From: JANQSS01 sp965249735 | GTDB lineage: Bacteria; Bacteroidota; Bacteroidia; Chitinophagales; Saprospiraceae | Assembly (NCBI GenBank): GCA_965249735.1 | Contig: CBDFMS010000018.1 | Coordinates: forward strand, 62,001-126,000 | Direction of reading: 5' to 3' | Length of the DNA: 64,000 nt | Shown here: piece by piece, positions 16,390 through 24,875 of the stretch | How positions within the stretch are numbered: the first letter of the stretch is position 1 | How the letters are laid out: the number at the start of each line of letters is the position of its first letter | Position numbers and translations under genes: made by a program | Notes under the pieces: generated by a model | Seen by the model: the letters and a program-made list of their open reading frames with translations, nothing else | What the model was told of the DNA's origin: nothing | Databases searched by the model: none

Positions 16390-17409
16390 TTATGTCAGGA
16401 AAGGATAGTCTTCTTGAACATAGTTGTCGTCATACAACTCCTTAGGATCGGGCAAAGGAGAGTTCTCTGCAAACTCAACTGCCTCATCCATTTCCTTTTT
16501 CATAATCGCCTCCAATTCGTCAATTTCAGCCTGTGTACAGACCTTCAAATCCAACATTCTAGCTTTCAGCGTCTCCAAAGGATCCAGTCCTTTATAATGT
16601 TCCAACTCATCTTTTGTCCTATACTTTGCCGGATCAGACACGGAGTGTCCGCGATAACGATAGGCTTTTATTTCAAGATAATAAGGACCTTTCCCTTCTC
16701 TGATATGAGTGGCAGCGCGTTCGAGGGCCAAATGAACTGCTTCAGGATCCATTCCATCAACAACCTCACTCGGCATATCAAAGGCCAGTCCGATTTTGTG
16801 CAGTTCCGCCACATTACTCGTTCGGGCTACAGAAGTTCCCATGGCATAGCCATTGTTTTCACAAATGTAGAGTACCGGAAGGTTCCAGGTCATAGCCATA
16901 TTAAACGATTCGTACAATGCCCCTTGTCTGGCTGCGCCATCGCCGAACATAGTCACGCTCAATAAATCTGTTTCCCGATACTTTTCGGCAAAGGCAATGC
17001 CTGTTCCTATCGGAATCTGGGCGCCAACGATTCCATTACCTCCAAAATACCTGAGTTCTTTGGAAAAAAAGTGCATCGACCCTCCCTTTCCTTTATTGAC
17101 TCCGGTTCGTTTCCCGTACAACTCCGCCATACATTCCCGTGAAGTCAATCCCCGACATAGTCCTATGCCATGCTGCCGGTATGCCGTAACAATTGCGTCT
17201 TCAGGTCTTATAGCAGTGACGATTCCGGCCGCAATTGCCTCCTGTCCAATGTAAACGTGACAGAATCCACGTATTTTTTGCTTCGAGTACATCATCAACG
17301 TCCGTTCCTCAAAGCGTCTGATTCGCAACATGGTTTCAAACCATGTCCAATAGGTCGCCTTATCAAACGTCGTCTCGGATTTCTTTTTCGCTGCTGTCGT
17401 TTGGGTCAT
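16390..17409 (-). CDS. pdhA: Pyruvate dehydrogenase E1 component, alpha subunit
   Basis: 339 residues from ATG 17409; an upstream TTG would add seven residues inside the probable promoter. Thiamine diphosphate motif: GDGAARQG (156-163) through CENN (183-186). Other family segments are FCHVYIGQEAIAAGI, YRQHGIGLCRG, GKGGSMHFF and the phosphorylation-loop region YRYRGHSVSDPAKYR. With the beta subunit it decarboxylates pyruvate and acetylates E2 lipoyl groups. The beta subunit is not next to it; downstream on its strand come tRNA-Arg and the prophage, so other subunits are elsewhere. Length is normal. Confidence 0.95.
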   Translation of the reverse strand: MTQTTAAKKKSETTFDKATYWTWFETMLRIRRFEERTLMMYSKQKIRGFCHVYIGQEAIAAGIVTAIRPEDAIVTAYRQHGIGLCRGLTSRECMAELYGKRTGVNKGKGGSMHFFSKELRYFGGNGIVGAQIPIGTGIAFAEKYRETDLLSVTMFGDGAARQGALYESFNMAMTWNLPVLYICENNGYAMGTSVARTSNVAELHKIGLAFDMPSEVVDGMDPEAVHLALERAATHIREGKGPYYLEIKAYRYRGHSVSDPAKYRTKDELEHYKGLDPLETLKARMLDLKVCTQAEIDELEAIMKKEMDEAVEFAENSPLPDPKELYDDNYVQEDYPFLT

Positions 17410-17427
17410 AAGATTCTTTCTAACGTG

Positions 17428-17435
17428 CAAATATA
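17428..17435 (-). promoter_or_regulatory. Bacteroidota-type -7 element before pdhA
   Basis: Reads TATATTTG on the minus strand, matching TAnnTTTG, and is followed by CAC, 19 bases before the pdhA start codon. A clear -33 TTG element is not obvious. The short distance implies a very short leader. Confidence 0.5.
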
Positions 17436-17582
17436 CAAGGTGAAGGTCTTTTGGCTGCTAAAATTCAAATACGACGAACTGACCTTGGTTCTGTTCTGCG
17501 TTTATACCCAAACATCATTTGTAACGCAAAAGATCAAAATATCCGATTTTTTGTCATCTGGAATCCATTATCTTCGGATGCC

Positions 17583-18656
17583 ATGCTACTAAATAAAATA
17601 CGGTATGTCCAATTCAAGAATCATTCGGACTTGCTTATTGAGCCCTCGCCTAAATGGAATGCCATAACAGGATTAAATGGCTGTGGCAAAACCAATGCAT
17701 TAGACGGAATCTACCTTCTCTGTGTGCTCAAAAGTTTTTTGAATCATAGCATGGAAGCTTGCATTACGCGGGATCGGTCATTTTTTAGAATTGAAGCATT
17801 AACAGACAAAGACGATAAAATTGAGATTAAATATCCCAAAGGAGGCAATCGCCAGATTTTATTCAACGCCAAGAAAATAGGCAAAGTATCCGAATATATT
17901 GGCCGTTTCCCGATCGTTGTCATTCAACCAATAGATGATTATAAATTACTTGAAGGTAGTGCTGCCAGGCGTAAAATAATCGATCAGGCCATTGCTCAAA
18001 TGAATGGCACCTATTTAAAGGCACTACTCCATTATAACAAATTGATCAAACAACGGAATGCCCTTCTCAAACGTCTTCGGCTAAAGTCCGGCAATCGTGA
18101 ATCCGAACTCGAAATGTATGAAGCTCATCTTTATGCCTGTGTCATTGAACTTTATAATGGTCGAACCAAATTAATAGAGGAGATGAAATCAGATTTAACT
18201 TCCTTCTACCACGAAATATCAGGTGGTCGTGAATTGCCGGAGGTGTCGTACAAGGCCGATGTCAAACCTGAAGCCTATCTTGAAACTATGCGGTCTACTT
18301 ATGCACTTGATATTTTATCCGGACGAACGACAAGAGGACCACATCTCGATGACCTACAACTAATGTTGGATGGTCACTTATTAAAATTGAGTGGTTCCCA
18401 GGGTCAGCGAAAATCATTTTTAGTGGCGCTCAAGCTGGCCATTTATCGTATCATGGTTGATTGGACAGGAAAATTACCTATCTTGCTACTCGACGATTTA
18501 TTTGATAAGTTGGATAACGTAAGAGTTAAAAATTTACTCGCACTTATCAACAATGATTCGTTTGGCCAGGTATTTATTTCTGACAAGGACGACGCGCACT
18601 TATTAGAAATATTTTCTTCATTAAATCTAAAATTCGAGCACATTAAATTACATTAA
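17583..18656 (+). CDS. recF: DNA replication and repair protein RecF
   Basis: 357 residues from ATG 17583 (MLLNKIRYVQFKNH), the normal RecF N-terminus; the open frame extends upstream but without similarity. Walker A GLNGCGKT (30-37), ABC signature LSGSQGQRKSF and Walker B ILLLDDLFDKLD are all present, as in SMC-like RecF ATPases. It binds gapped DNA and helps load RecA through RecOR. It diverges from pdhA with about 170 bases between the start codons and is followed 2 bases later by a DUF721 gene, an arrangement I know from other Bacteroidota. Length is typical. Confidence 0.95.
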   Translation: MLLNKIRYVQFKNHSDLLIEPSPKWNAITGLNGCGKTNALDGIYLLCVLKSFLNHSMEACITRDRSFFRIEALTDKDDKIEIKYPKGGNRQILFNAKKIGKVSEYIGRFPIVVIQPIDDYKLLEGSAARRKIIDQAIAQMNGTYLKALLHYNKLIKQRNALLKRLRLKSGNRESELEMYEAHLYACVIELYNGRTKLIEEMKSDLTSFYHEISGGRELPEVSYKADVKPEAYLETMRSTYALDILSGRTTRGPHLDDLQLMLDGHLLKLSGSQGQRKSFLVALKLAIYRIMVDWTGKLPILLLDDLFDKLDNVRVKNLLALINNDSFGQVFISDKDDAHLLEIFSSLNLKFEHIKLH

Positions 18657-18658
18657 AT

Positions 18659-18949
18659 TTGAAACGACCTTCCGAACATATTAGTCATTCACTTAATTAT
18701 TTAAAAAACAGTAAAAAATTTAAGAGCAAATTATTGGCTGTAGAGGTTGAAAAATGTCTTGTAGAACTATTTGGCCCGATCATTAACCAATATCTGACTC
18801 GGGTTCGAGTCACAGGAGATATCCTGCATCTGTACATAAACTCATCCACATTCAAACATGAATTGTACCATGACAAATTAAAGTTGATGGATAAATTGCA
18901 TGAGAAAATTGGATTTGCTGCGTTTACGGATGTGCAAGTTCACGGTTAA
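18659..18949 (+). CDS. DUF721 / DciA-like protein
   Basis: 96 residues with a TTG start 2 bases after the recF stop; there is no in-frame ATG until the C-terminal third, and the family fold needs the whole frame. The middle (VEKCLVELFGPIINQYLTRVRVTGDILHLYINSSTFKHEL) matches the DUF721 pattern of a helix, then two strands, then a helix. DciA proteins assist loading of the replicative helicase in bacteria lacking DnaC/DnaI. A replication role is inferred from family and recF linkage. The gene ends 4 bases from the convergent heptose operon. Confidence 0.8.
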   Translation: MKRPSEHISHSLNYLKNSKKFKSKLLAVEVEKCLVELFGPIINQYLTRVRVTGDILHLYINSSTFKHELYHDKLKLMDKLHEKIGFAAFTDVQVHG

Positions 18950-18952
18950 GCC

Positions 18953-20191
18953 CTAGACATGGAAGTCCAAATATTCTGACAAATCGTTCAATTTCACATG
19001 AGCAAGATTTGTGTTGCTCTTTTGTCCAACCAGGATGGTTTTCATTCCCATCCTTAAACCAAACTCAATATCTGACGTACTATCACCAATCAAGGTAGCA
19101 GCTGACCAATCAATCTGCGCGAATTGTTGCTTTGCCTTCAACGCCATACCTATATTAGGCTTTCGATCTGCCGGATTTGAAGATGCTAATTTCGGGCAAT
19201 ATAAAACGGCATCAATTAACACGCCTTTTTCAGCCAACTTATTTGTCATGTATGTATGAATCTCTTTCAGATCTGCTTCAGACATTAGTCCCTTCCCAAT
19301 ACCCTGCTGATTGGTAACAACGATAGTTCTTTCATATATACTTGACAAAAGGAGCATAGCTTCTTTAACTCCGGGCAAGAATTGAAAATCAGCAATATTG
19401 CGGACATAGTTATCCGGGATCCGTTTATTAATCACACCATCCCGGTCAATAAATAATGTGCGATTTTTGTCTTTCTTGTGGGTCGGATCATTTCCGTGCT
19501 CGTTTTGAAATCTTGCATAATCATCCGGAATACCAATATCAATAAAATATTCTGAACAGGGTAAGCCATAAAATCGCTGGGTTTCATAACGACTTTCCAA
19601 AATATCTTTCTCAAAGGAAAAATTTCCAAATTCACTCTGCGAAAAGATTTCTTTTCCGATGACATAGATTCCACCATTAATCCATCCCTCTTCTTGTTTC
19701 AATTTTTCATGAAATGCTTCAATGCGATTGTACGCATTCCAGGTGATTGTACCATAGCGATCAAAATGTCGTAAATATTTAATTGCCAGGGTGACATCTG
19801 CTTTGAATTGCAAATGAAAATGTAATAATCGCCATAACGAAACTGGAAAAAACGTGTCGCCATTGATGACAAAAGCTTGATCCAGATCAAATGTATCGAA
19901 TGCCTGTTTGATCGCTCCACCGGTTCCCAAAGGCTGGTCTTCATGTGAGTATTTGACAGTAAGTGATTTATACTGTCCTCCAAAATGATCCATGATTTGA
20001 TCGGATTGGTGACCTGTTGCAAGGATGACCTGTCTAATTCCTTCATCAATGAGATAATCAAGTAAAATTTCAAGAAAGGGCCGGCCATTGACCGGTGCCA
20101 TAGGTTTGGGAACATCCTGAACGATGTGTCGTAATCGGGTACCAAATCCTCCGGCCAACACGATTACGGGCAGATTTGCCATTGAGGTCAT
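18953..20191 (-). CDS. Bifunctional heptose-1-phosphate nucleotidyltransferase / heptose-bisphosphate phosphatase
   Basis: 412 residues. Residues 1-230 are a nucleotidyltransferase of the HddC type (VIVLAGGFGTRLRHIVQDVPKPM, then PLGTGGAIKQAF and INGDTFF). Residues 245-412 are a HAD phosphatase of the GmhB type (LFIDRDGVINKR with the two catalytic Asp, VVTNQQGIGKG, RKPNIGMALKAKQQF, LIGDSTSDIEFG). Together they would convert heptose-1,7-bisphosphate to the 1-phosphate and then to a nucleotide-activated heptose. In most bacteria these are separate genes. ATG 20191 overlaps the gmhA stop (TGATG). Whether the nucleotide is GDP or ADP cannot be told from sequence alone; hddA next door favours GDP-D,alpha-D-heptose. 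Confidence 0.88.
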   Translation of the reverse strand: MTSMANLPVIVLAGGFGTRLRHIVQDVPKPMAPVNGRPFLEILLDYLIDEGIRQVILATGHQSDQIMDHFGGQYKSLTVKYSHEDQPLGTGGAIKQAFDTFDLDQAFVINGDTFFPVSLWRLLHFHLQFKADVTLAIKYLRHFDRYGTITWNAYNRIEAFHEKLKQEEGWINGGIYVIGKEIFSQSEFGNFSFEKDILESRYETQRFYGLPCSEYFIDIGIPDDYARFQNEHGNDPTHKKDKNRTLFIDRDGVINKRIPDNYVRNIADFQFLPGVKEAMLLLSSIYERTIVVTNQQGIGKGLMSEADLKEIHTYMTNKLAEKGVLIDAVLYCPKLASSNPADRKPNIGMALKAKQQFAQIDWSAATLIGDSTSDIEFGLRMGMKTILVGQKSNTNLAHVKLNDLSEYLDFHV

Positions 20192-20763
20192 CACATCAAC
20201 TCGCGTTCAACCAATTCACAAATCGTATGTCCGATCACCATATGAGCCTCTTGAATTCGGGGTGTATCATCTGATGGCATGCACATGCACAGATCCGAAT
20301 GCGCTTTCATTTTACCACCGGTAGAACCTGTTAAGCCAATTGTCATAACTTCTTGTTTCGTAGCCTGTTTAAATGCCTCGATCACATTCCCCGAGTTTCC
20401 AGAAGTACTTAAACCAAATAGGACATCACCGGATCGGCCCTTGGCCTTGATCAGCCGGGAATAAATCTGGTCATAGGAATAATCATTAGCCACGGCAGTG
20501 ATGTATGAGGTATTGACGTGCAAGGCTTCTGCGAAATAAGGATCCCGATCATGATAAAACCGACCGGAAAATTCCGCAGCCAGATGCTGTGCATCTGCCG
20601 CGCTTCCACCATTTCCGCAAAACCATATCTTTTTGTCCTCTCTAATTGCCCGTATACAAATCCCTACAGTCTCATGTATCATAGCAATGAGTTCTTCATC
20701 TGTAAGTATTTTTTCCTTAACAGCAATGCTCTCGCGTATCCGTTGTTTAATATCACTTTTCAT
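20191..20763 (-). CDS. gmhA: Phosphoheptose isomerase
   Basis: 190 residues, the usual GmhA size. SIS-fold motifs include IWFCGNGGSAADAQHLAAEFSGRF, LSTSGNSGNVIEAFKQA and IGLTGSTGGKM, plus the C-terminal EAHMVIGHTICELVE. It converts sedoheptulose-7-phosphate to D-glycero-D-manno-heptose-7-phosphate in the cytoplasm, the first step of nucleotide-heptose synthesis. It lies 2 bases after hddA and shares a stop-start overlap with the fused nucleotidyltransferase-phosphatase, so the three are one operon. Confidence 0.95.
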   Translation of the reverse strand: MKSDIKQRIRESIAVKEKILTDEELIAMIHETVGICIRAIREDKKIWFCGNGGSAADAQHLAAEFSGRFYHDRDPYFAEALHVNTSYITAVANDYSYDQIYSRLIKAKGRSGDVLFGLSTSGNSGNVIEAFKQATKQEVMTIGLTGSTGGKMKAHSDLCMCMPSDDTPRIQEAHMVIGHTICELVERELM

Positions 20764-20765
20764 TC

Positions 20766-21803
20766 TTAATATATTTTCCAGCTCCTCAATCCTTTTCGGG
20801 AAAACTGAAACGGGAGGAATCTACCTTTAAATTTACGCATGGCTTCCATCACTTGATAACGACTGTTATCTGGGCAATACATCATCATGAAGCCACCACC
20901 GCCTGCTCCGCTTATTTTTCCACCGCTCATTCCGGCACTTTTAGCCGATTGGTACATGTCATCAATTACCGGATTCGAGATACCCGAGGCCATCTGTTTT
21001 TTCGCCTCCCAGCCCTCATCAAGGATACGTCCCAAATCGTCAAGTGATCCAGTAAGCAATGACTCCTTCATTTCCCGAGCCTGTTCTTTTAATCGATGAG
21101 CCGCCTCCAGGGACCTTTCTGCTTTTTGAGTAAAATTGGCACTTTGGGTTTTAATAATATTTGCAGACTCCCTACTTGTTCCTGTATAATAAAGCAATAA
21201 GTTCATTTCCAGTTCCTCGAGATACTTACTTTTTATCCGAAGAGGATTGACAATCACTTTTTCATCAGCATAAAATTCCATGAAATTAATTCCTCCGAAT
21301 GTGGCCGCATATTGATCCTGTCGGCCACCGGCCATATGCAAATCTTTTCGCTCAATTTCAAATGCCAGCCGTGCGATATCATAGTCTCCCAAAGGCAAGT
21401 TGAGCCACTCTTCAAATGCACCGATTAAACTTACCGTGATAGTCGATGAAGAACCCATACCTGAGCCTTTGGGTACATCAACTTCGGTAATTAAATCAAA
21501 GGACAATGGCTTGTGAATAAAATCCTTAACGATTCGATTATATACACCCTTGATTAAATCCAAATGTCCATCAATCGGTAATTCTTCAAGGCTTGGATAA
21601 GAAACACGTTCATCGAGATCCATCGATATGATATTAATCTCATTTCGATCATGGGGTATGATTGTGGACCGTGCAAAGAGATTTACGGTGGCATTCAAGA
21701 TAGCCCCACCGTGTAAATCTGCAAATGGACTCACGTCTGTGCCGCCGCCAGCCAAACCCAGTCGCAAAGGCGCCTTGCCTCGTATCAATCGTTGTTTATC
21801 CAT
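20766..21803 (-). CDS. hddA: D-glycero-alpha-D-manno-heptose-7-phosphate kinase
   Basis: 345 residues with GHMP-kinase motifs: the N-terminal RGKAPLRLGLAGGGTDVSPF, the ATP loop PKGSGMGSSSTITVSLIGAF, and the C-terminal GGKISGAGGGGFMMMY. HddA phosphorylates heptose-7-phosphate at C1 with alpha configuration, the GDP-heptose branch used for S-layer glycans and capsules. It starts 2 bases after the glycosyltransferase gene and is followed 2 bases later by gmhA. The similar fucokinase and mannose kinases are excluded mainly by the gmhA/gmhB/hddC context. Confidence 0.92.
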   Translation of the reverse strand: MDKQRLIRGKAPLRLGLAGGGTDVSPFADLHGGAILNATVNLFARSTIIPHDRNEINIISMDLDERVSYPSLEELPIDGHLDLIKGVYNRIVKDFIHKPLSFDLITEVDVPKGSGMGSSSTITVSLIGAFEEWLNLPLGDYDIARLAFEIERKDLHMAGGRQDQYAATFGGINFMEFYADEKVIVNPLRIKSKYLEELEMNLLLYYTGTSRESANIIKTQSANFTQKAERSLEAAHRLKEQAREMKESLLTGSLDDLGRILDEGWEAKKQMASGISNPVIDDMYQSAKSAGMSGGKISGAGGGGFMMMYCPDNSRYQVMEAMRKFKGRFLPFQFSRKGLRSWKIY

Positions 21804-21805
21804 AA

Positions 21806-22972
21806 CTAAGATCCTTCATGAAGTCGCGTAATTTCATCATAAAACGTCGACCATGAAAATTTTCTTTTAAGCTGTCGAATATACGATATCATTGCAGACT
21901 GGTCGGTCTTATCAAGATAGCGTTTGATACCATCCCGAATCTCAAGGGGATCAGGCGCCACCACATACCCTCCCATGGTATCGCCGATGATTTCCTTAAG
22001 GCCTCCGACATCTGTTACAACCATGGGCTTTTCAAAATAGATGGCCAGCTGAGAAATACCACTTTGTGTTGCTGTCTTGTAAGGCTGAACAACCAGGTCT
22101 GCCGCTCCAAAATAATACCTGACATTATCGTCAGCGATAAAGTGTGTATGCTCGAGAATAACTTCCGGTTTGACTAATTTTTTTATTTGATCCTGATATT
22201 GATCTGCGTTGTCATAATATTCACCCGCAACAATCAATTTAATTTTACGCTCTGCAAAATAAGCGTCATTCATCGCCTCAATAAGGAGGTCCAATCCTTT
22301 ATATGATCGAATGAATCCAAAAAATAAAAGGTAGGTATAAGTGGGGTCTAAATTTAATTTAGTGCAAGCCTCCTCTTTGCTAACCAGCGCTCCATAATTA
22401 TCATAAATTGGATGTCGAATTAATGAAACCGGTTGATTTCTTGTAAACCTCTTCATGTCCTCCAACACGGATTGAGACATCACGATGAAATAATCAATTG
22501 TATTCGCAAAATATCGTGCAAAGGGAATATCAAAAAACCGTCGTTCATGCGGTATGATATTGTCTACCACGCACAACACTTTTGTGTGCCGATTTTTCTT
22601 GAGTAGTTTGAATATGGTTCCAAAACTCGGACCAAAAAAGGGCATCCAAAATTTGCAAATGACCAGGTCCGGATTTTTACGTTTTAACCACAACCCCACT
22701 TTGATCCAGTTCAATGGGTTCAACGAATGAATCTTTCGGGAAATGGGAATGGCCGTAGGATTGGGGCCATCATTCATCTGAGAAGTGCCCGGGAACAAAA
22801 AATCCGGATATTGACAAGTAAAGGTTACGATTTCGACATCATTCCCTTCTTCGGCAAACTCCTCCCCCAGCCTATGAATGAATGATGCAATGCCTCCCCT
22901 ATAGGGGTATGCTGTGCCCATGATTACTATGGATTTTTTTGTCCGGATGATCTGTCGATTTTCTGGGTTCAA
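21806..22972 (-). CDS. Glycosyltransferase family 4 protein
   Basis: 388 residues. The N-terminal Rossmann domain begins SIVIMGTAYPYRGGIASFIHRLGEEF. The C-terminal GT-B domain has YLLFFGFIRSYKGLDLLIEAM, AADLVVQPYKTATQSGISQLAIYFEKPMVVTDVGGLKEII. A TTG at 22972 is used as start because the first ATG (22921) would remove the first beta strand; this start is uncertain. As first gene of the heptose operon it probably transfers a sugar to a surface glycan at the inner membrane face. Donor and acceptor are unknown. Confidence 0.85.
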   Translation of the reverse strand: MNPENRQIIRTKKSIVIMGTAYPYRGGIASFIHRLGEEFAEEGNDVEIVTFTCQYPDFLFPGTSQMNDGPNPTAIPISRKIHSLNPLNWIKVGLWLKRKNPDLVICKFWMPFFGPSFGTIFKLLKKNRHTKVLCVVDNIIPHERRFFDIPFARYFANTIDYFIVMSQSVLEDMKRFTRNQPVSLIRHPIYDNYGALVSKEEACTKLNLDPTYTYLLFFGFIRSYKGLDLLIEAMNDAYFAERKIKLIVAGEYYDNADQYQDQIKKLVKPEVILEHTHFIADDNVRYYFGAADLVVQPYKTATQSGISQLAIYFEKPMVVTDVGGLKEIIGDTMGGYVVAPDPLEIRDGIKRYLDKTDQSAMISYIRQLKRKFSWSTFYDEITRLHEGS

Positions 22973-23222
22973 AGGTAGTTATCCTTTTGCGTCAGTCCTA
23001 AGCGAAATGGGGGGTAAATGAGAGGAGTTAACCGAGCCCACTGTTTGACATTGAGACTTAATCCGATAAATTGTTAATATGAATCAGTCGGGTCAACGTT
23101 TTAGTGTGGTATCTCCAGTTGGTTGACGATTTTCCAAATGATTTGACATTGAAGGAAAGAGTCTGTGTCATTTCATTCTATATTTGTCCTCCATTATCAA
23201 AACAAGCCAATTCTGAAGACCG

Positions 23223-24512
23223 GTGATTAAGCGCGTACTGATTATAACATATTATTGGCCTCCATATACAGGTTCCGGAGTACAGCGCTGGTTGAAATTT
23301 GCGAAATACCTTCCTCAATATGGATGGCAGCCAGTCATCTACACGCCGGAAAATCCTGATACACAATTACAAGATCCGGATTTATTAAATGACGTATCAG
23401 AAGAAACTGAGGTACTTAAAAAGAGGATATGGGACCCATCACGATTTATAAGAAAAGGTAAGGATTCAGCATCACAGGACGGTTACTCCAGGATTGAGGG
23501 AAAATCGAAATTCATGCGATTGTTCAAATGGATTCGTGGGAATATATTCATCCCGGATTCTCGTGTCTTGTGGGTTGCTCCTTCAACTACCTATCTTATG
23601 TCAATTCTCCGAAAGAATCCGGTTGATCTTATAGTGTCTACAGGCCCGCCCCATAGCATGCACTTGATAGCCGAACGCCTTTCTCGGAAAACCGGAATTA
23701 AATGGGTCATGGATTTACGCGATCCGATGTCTCAACTTATTACCAATCGCGAACTGAGTATGTCTGCATCGGCTCGAAGAAAATATCAAGCACTAGAATC
23801 CCGATTACTAAATCGCGCGGATATTGTGCTGGCTACCGCGCCCGGAATGCCTAGCCTCCTTATGCCTTTTGATCGCGGCAAATTTTACACAGTAACCAAT
23901 GGTTTTGACCAGGACGATTTTGGACCCTCATCAGCAACCAAAACAAATCCATTTGTACTTACATATGCTGGATTACTGAGTCAATATCGCATTCCACACA
24001 TGTTGCTGGAAGTACTTCACAAGCTCCTCCAGGAAAATCCAAGTTACTCGTCTAAGTTTCGTTTTGAGATAGCGGGAATTGTTTCAGATGAATTTCATAA
24101 GGCACTCAGCAATTATCCGTCTCTCCAAGAAAAGACCACATTCAAAGGATACCTCAATCATCGAGAAGTCATTGAATTGTATGAAAAATCTACTGTATTG
24201 CTGTTGCTTATGAACAACGACAAAGAAGATGTTGAAGGTAGTATTCCCGGGAAACTTTTTGAATATGTTGCATCACGGCGGCCAATTCTGAGCCTTGGGC
24301 CTGCTAACTCGGGCTTGACAACAATATTTACCGCTGATCCGCACTCGGCCCACCTGGATTACAATGCTCACGATCAAATCAAGCTCTATTTTGAACAAAT
24401 ACTTTCAATAGACCACGATATCATTGTCAATGTTGAAAATTATGCACATTTTTCACGTAAAAGTTTGACTAAGAAGCTAGTAAATATATTAGATAATCTA
24501 GCTACGTCATAA
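23223..24512 (+). CDS. Glycosyltransferase (GT4-like)
   Basis: 429 residues with a GTG start (VIKRVLIITYYWPPYTGSGVQR). Features are the N-terminal GT-B domain, DLIVSTGPPHSMHLIAERLSRK, KWVMDLRDPM, and in the C-terminal domain VTNGFDQDDFG, LTYAGLLSQYR and GSIPGKLFEYVASRRPIL. This pattern is common to glycosyltransferases of surface polysaccharide clusters (WbuB/FucNAc-transferase-like architecture). It diverges from the heptose operon with 250 bases between. The exact linkage made is unknown. Confidence 0.85.
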   Translation: MIKRVLIITYYWPPYTGSGVQRWLKFAKYLPQYGWQPVIYTPENPDTQLQDPDLLNDVSEETEVLKKRIWDPSRFIRKGKDSASQDGYSRIEGKSKFMRLFKWIRGNIFIPDSRVLWVAPSTTYLMSILRKNPVDLIVSTGPPHSMHLIAERLSRKTGIKWVMDLRDPMSQLITNRELSMSASARRKYQALESRLLNRADIVLATAPGMPSLLMPFDRGKFYTVTNGFDQDDFGPSSATKTNPFVLTYAGLLSQYRIPHMLLEVLHKLLQENPSYSSKFRFEIAGIVSDEFHKALSNYPSLQEKTTFKGYLNHREVIELYEKSTVLLLLMNNDKEDVEGSIPGKLFEYVASRRPILSLGPANSGLTTIFTADPHSAHLDYNAHDQIKLYFEQILSIDHDIIVNVENYAHFSRKSLTKKLVNILDNLATS

Positions 24513-24661
24513 TTCCAACCTCTTCTGAAACTGTATCAAGCAGATTAATATTCAAGTGATTAATCCATATATTGGCCTCTCAAATTCCACCTCTTCAGTT
24601 AAATATGCAGAATCACTTTCAACACATTTTACAGGACGTGATCGATTTCACATAGTTAAAA

Positions 24662-24849
24662 AAACTAAATGAAGCTGTTGATAAAATTCGACGGCAGGAA
24701 CAAAATATCTTAAATGTGTAACTACCAATGCGCTTGCAGAAAGTGTAAATTTGAAGATCCAAAAAATAAAAAGAATCGCCAAGGGACACAAAAACACACT
24801 CTATTCTACCATTATGAAATATTTTCACTAAGGCGGGCTAAATTTCAAA
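24662..24849 (+). pseudogene. Transposase remnant (ISL3-like C-terminus)
   Basis: Two frames read as a decayed C-terminal end: LNEAVDKIRRQEQNILNV, then after a frameshift TTNALAESVNLKIQKIKRIA with GHKNTLYSTIMKYFH, a stop where a Leu codon would be expected, and GGLNF. The NALAE.vN.KIqkiKR.A.G..N pattern is that of ISL3-family transposase C-termini. No N-terminal part, terminal repeats or intact frame is present, so this is a fossil. The assignment comes from motif memory. Confidence 0.55.
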
Positions 24850-24875
24850 ACTCATTCTATTTGACAAAGACCCCA

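Noticed and set aside
17451..17582. Longer N-terminus for RecF
   Set aside because: RecF proteins begin with the strand encoded from 17583; the upstream frame lacks similarity and overlaps the pdhA promoter region.
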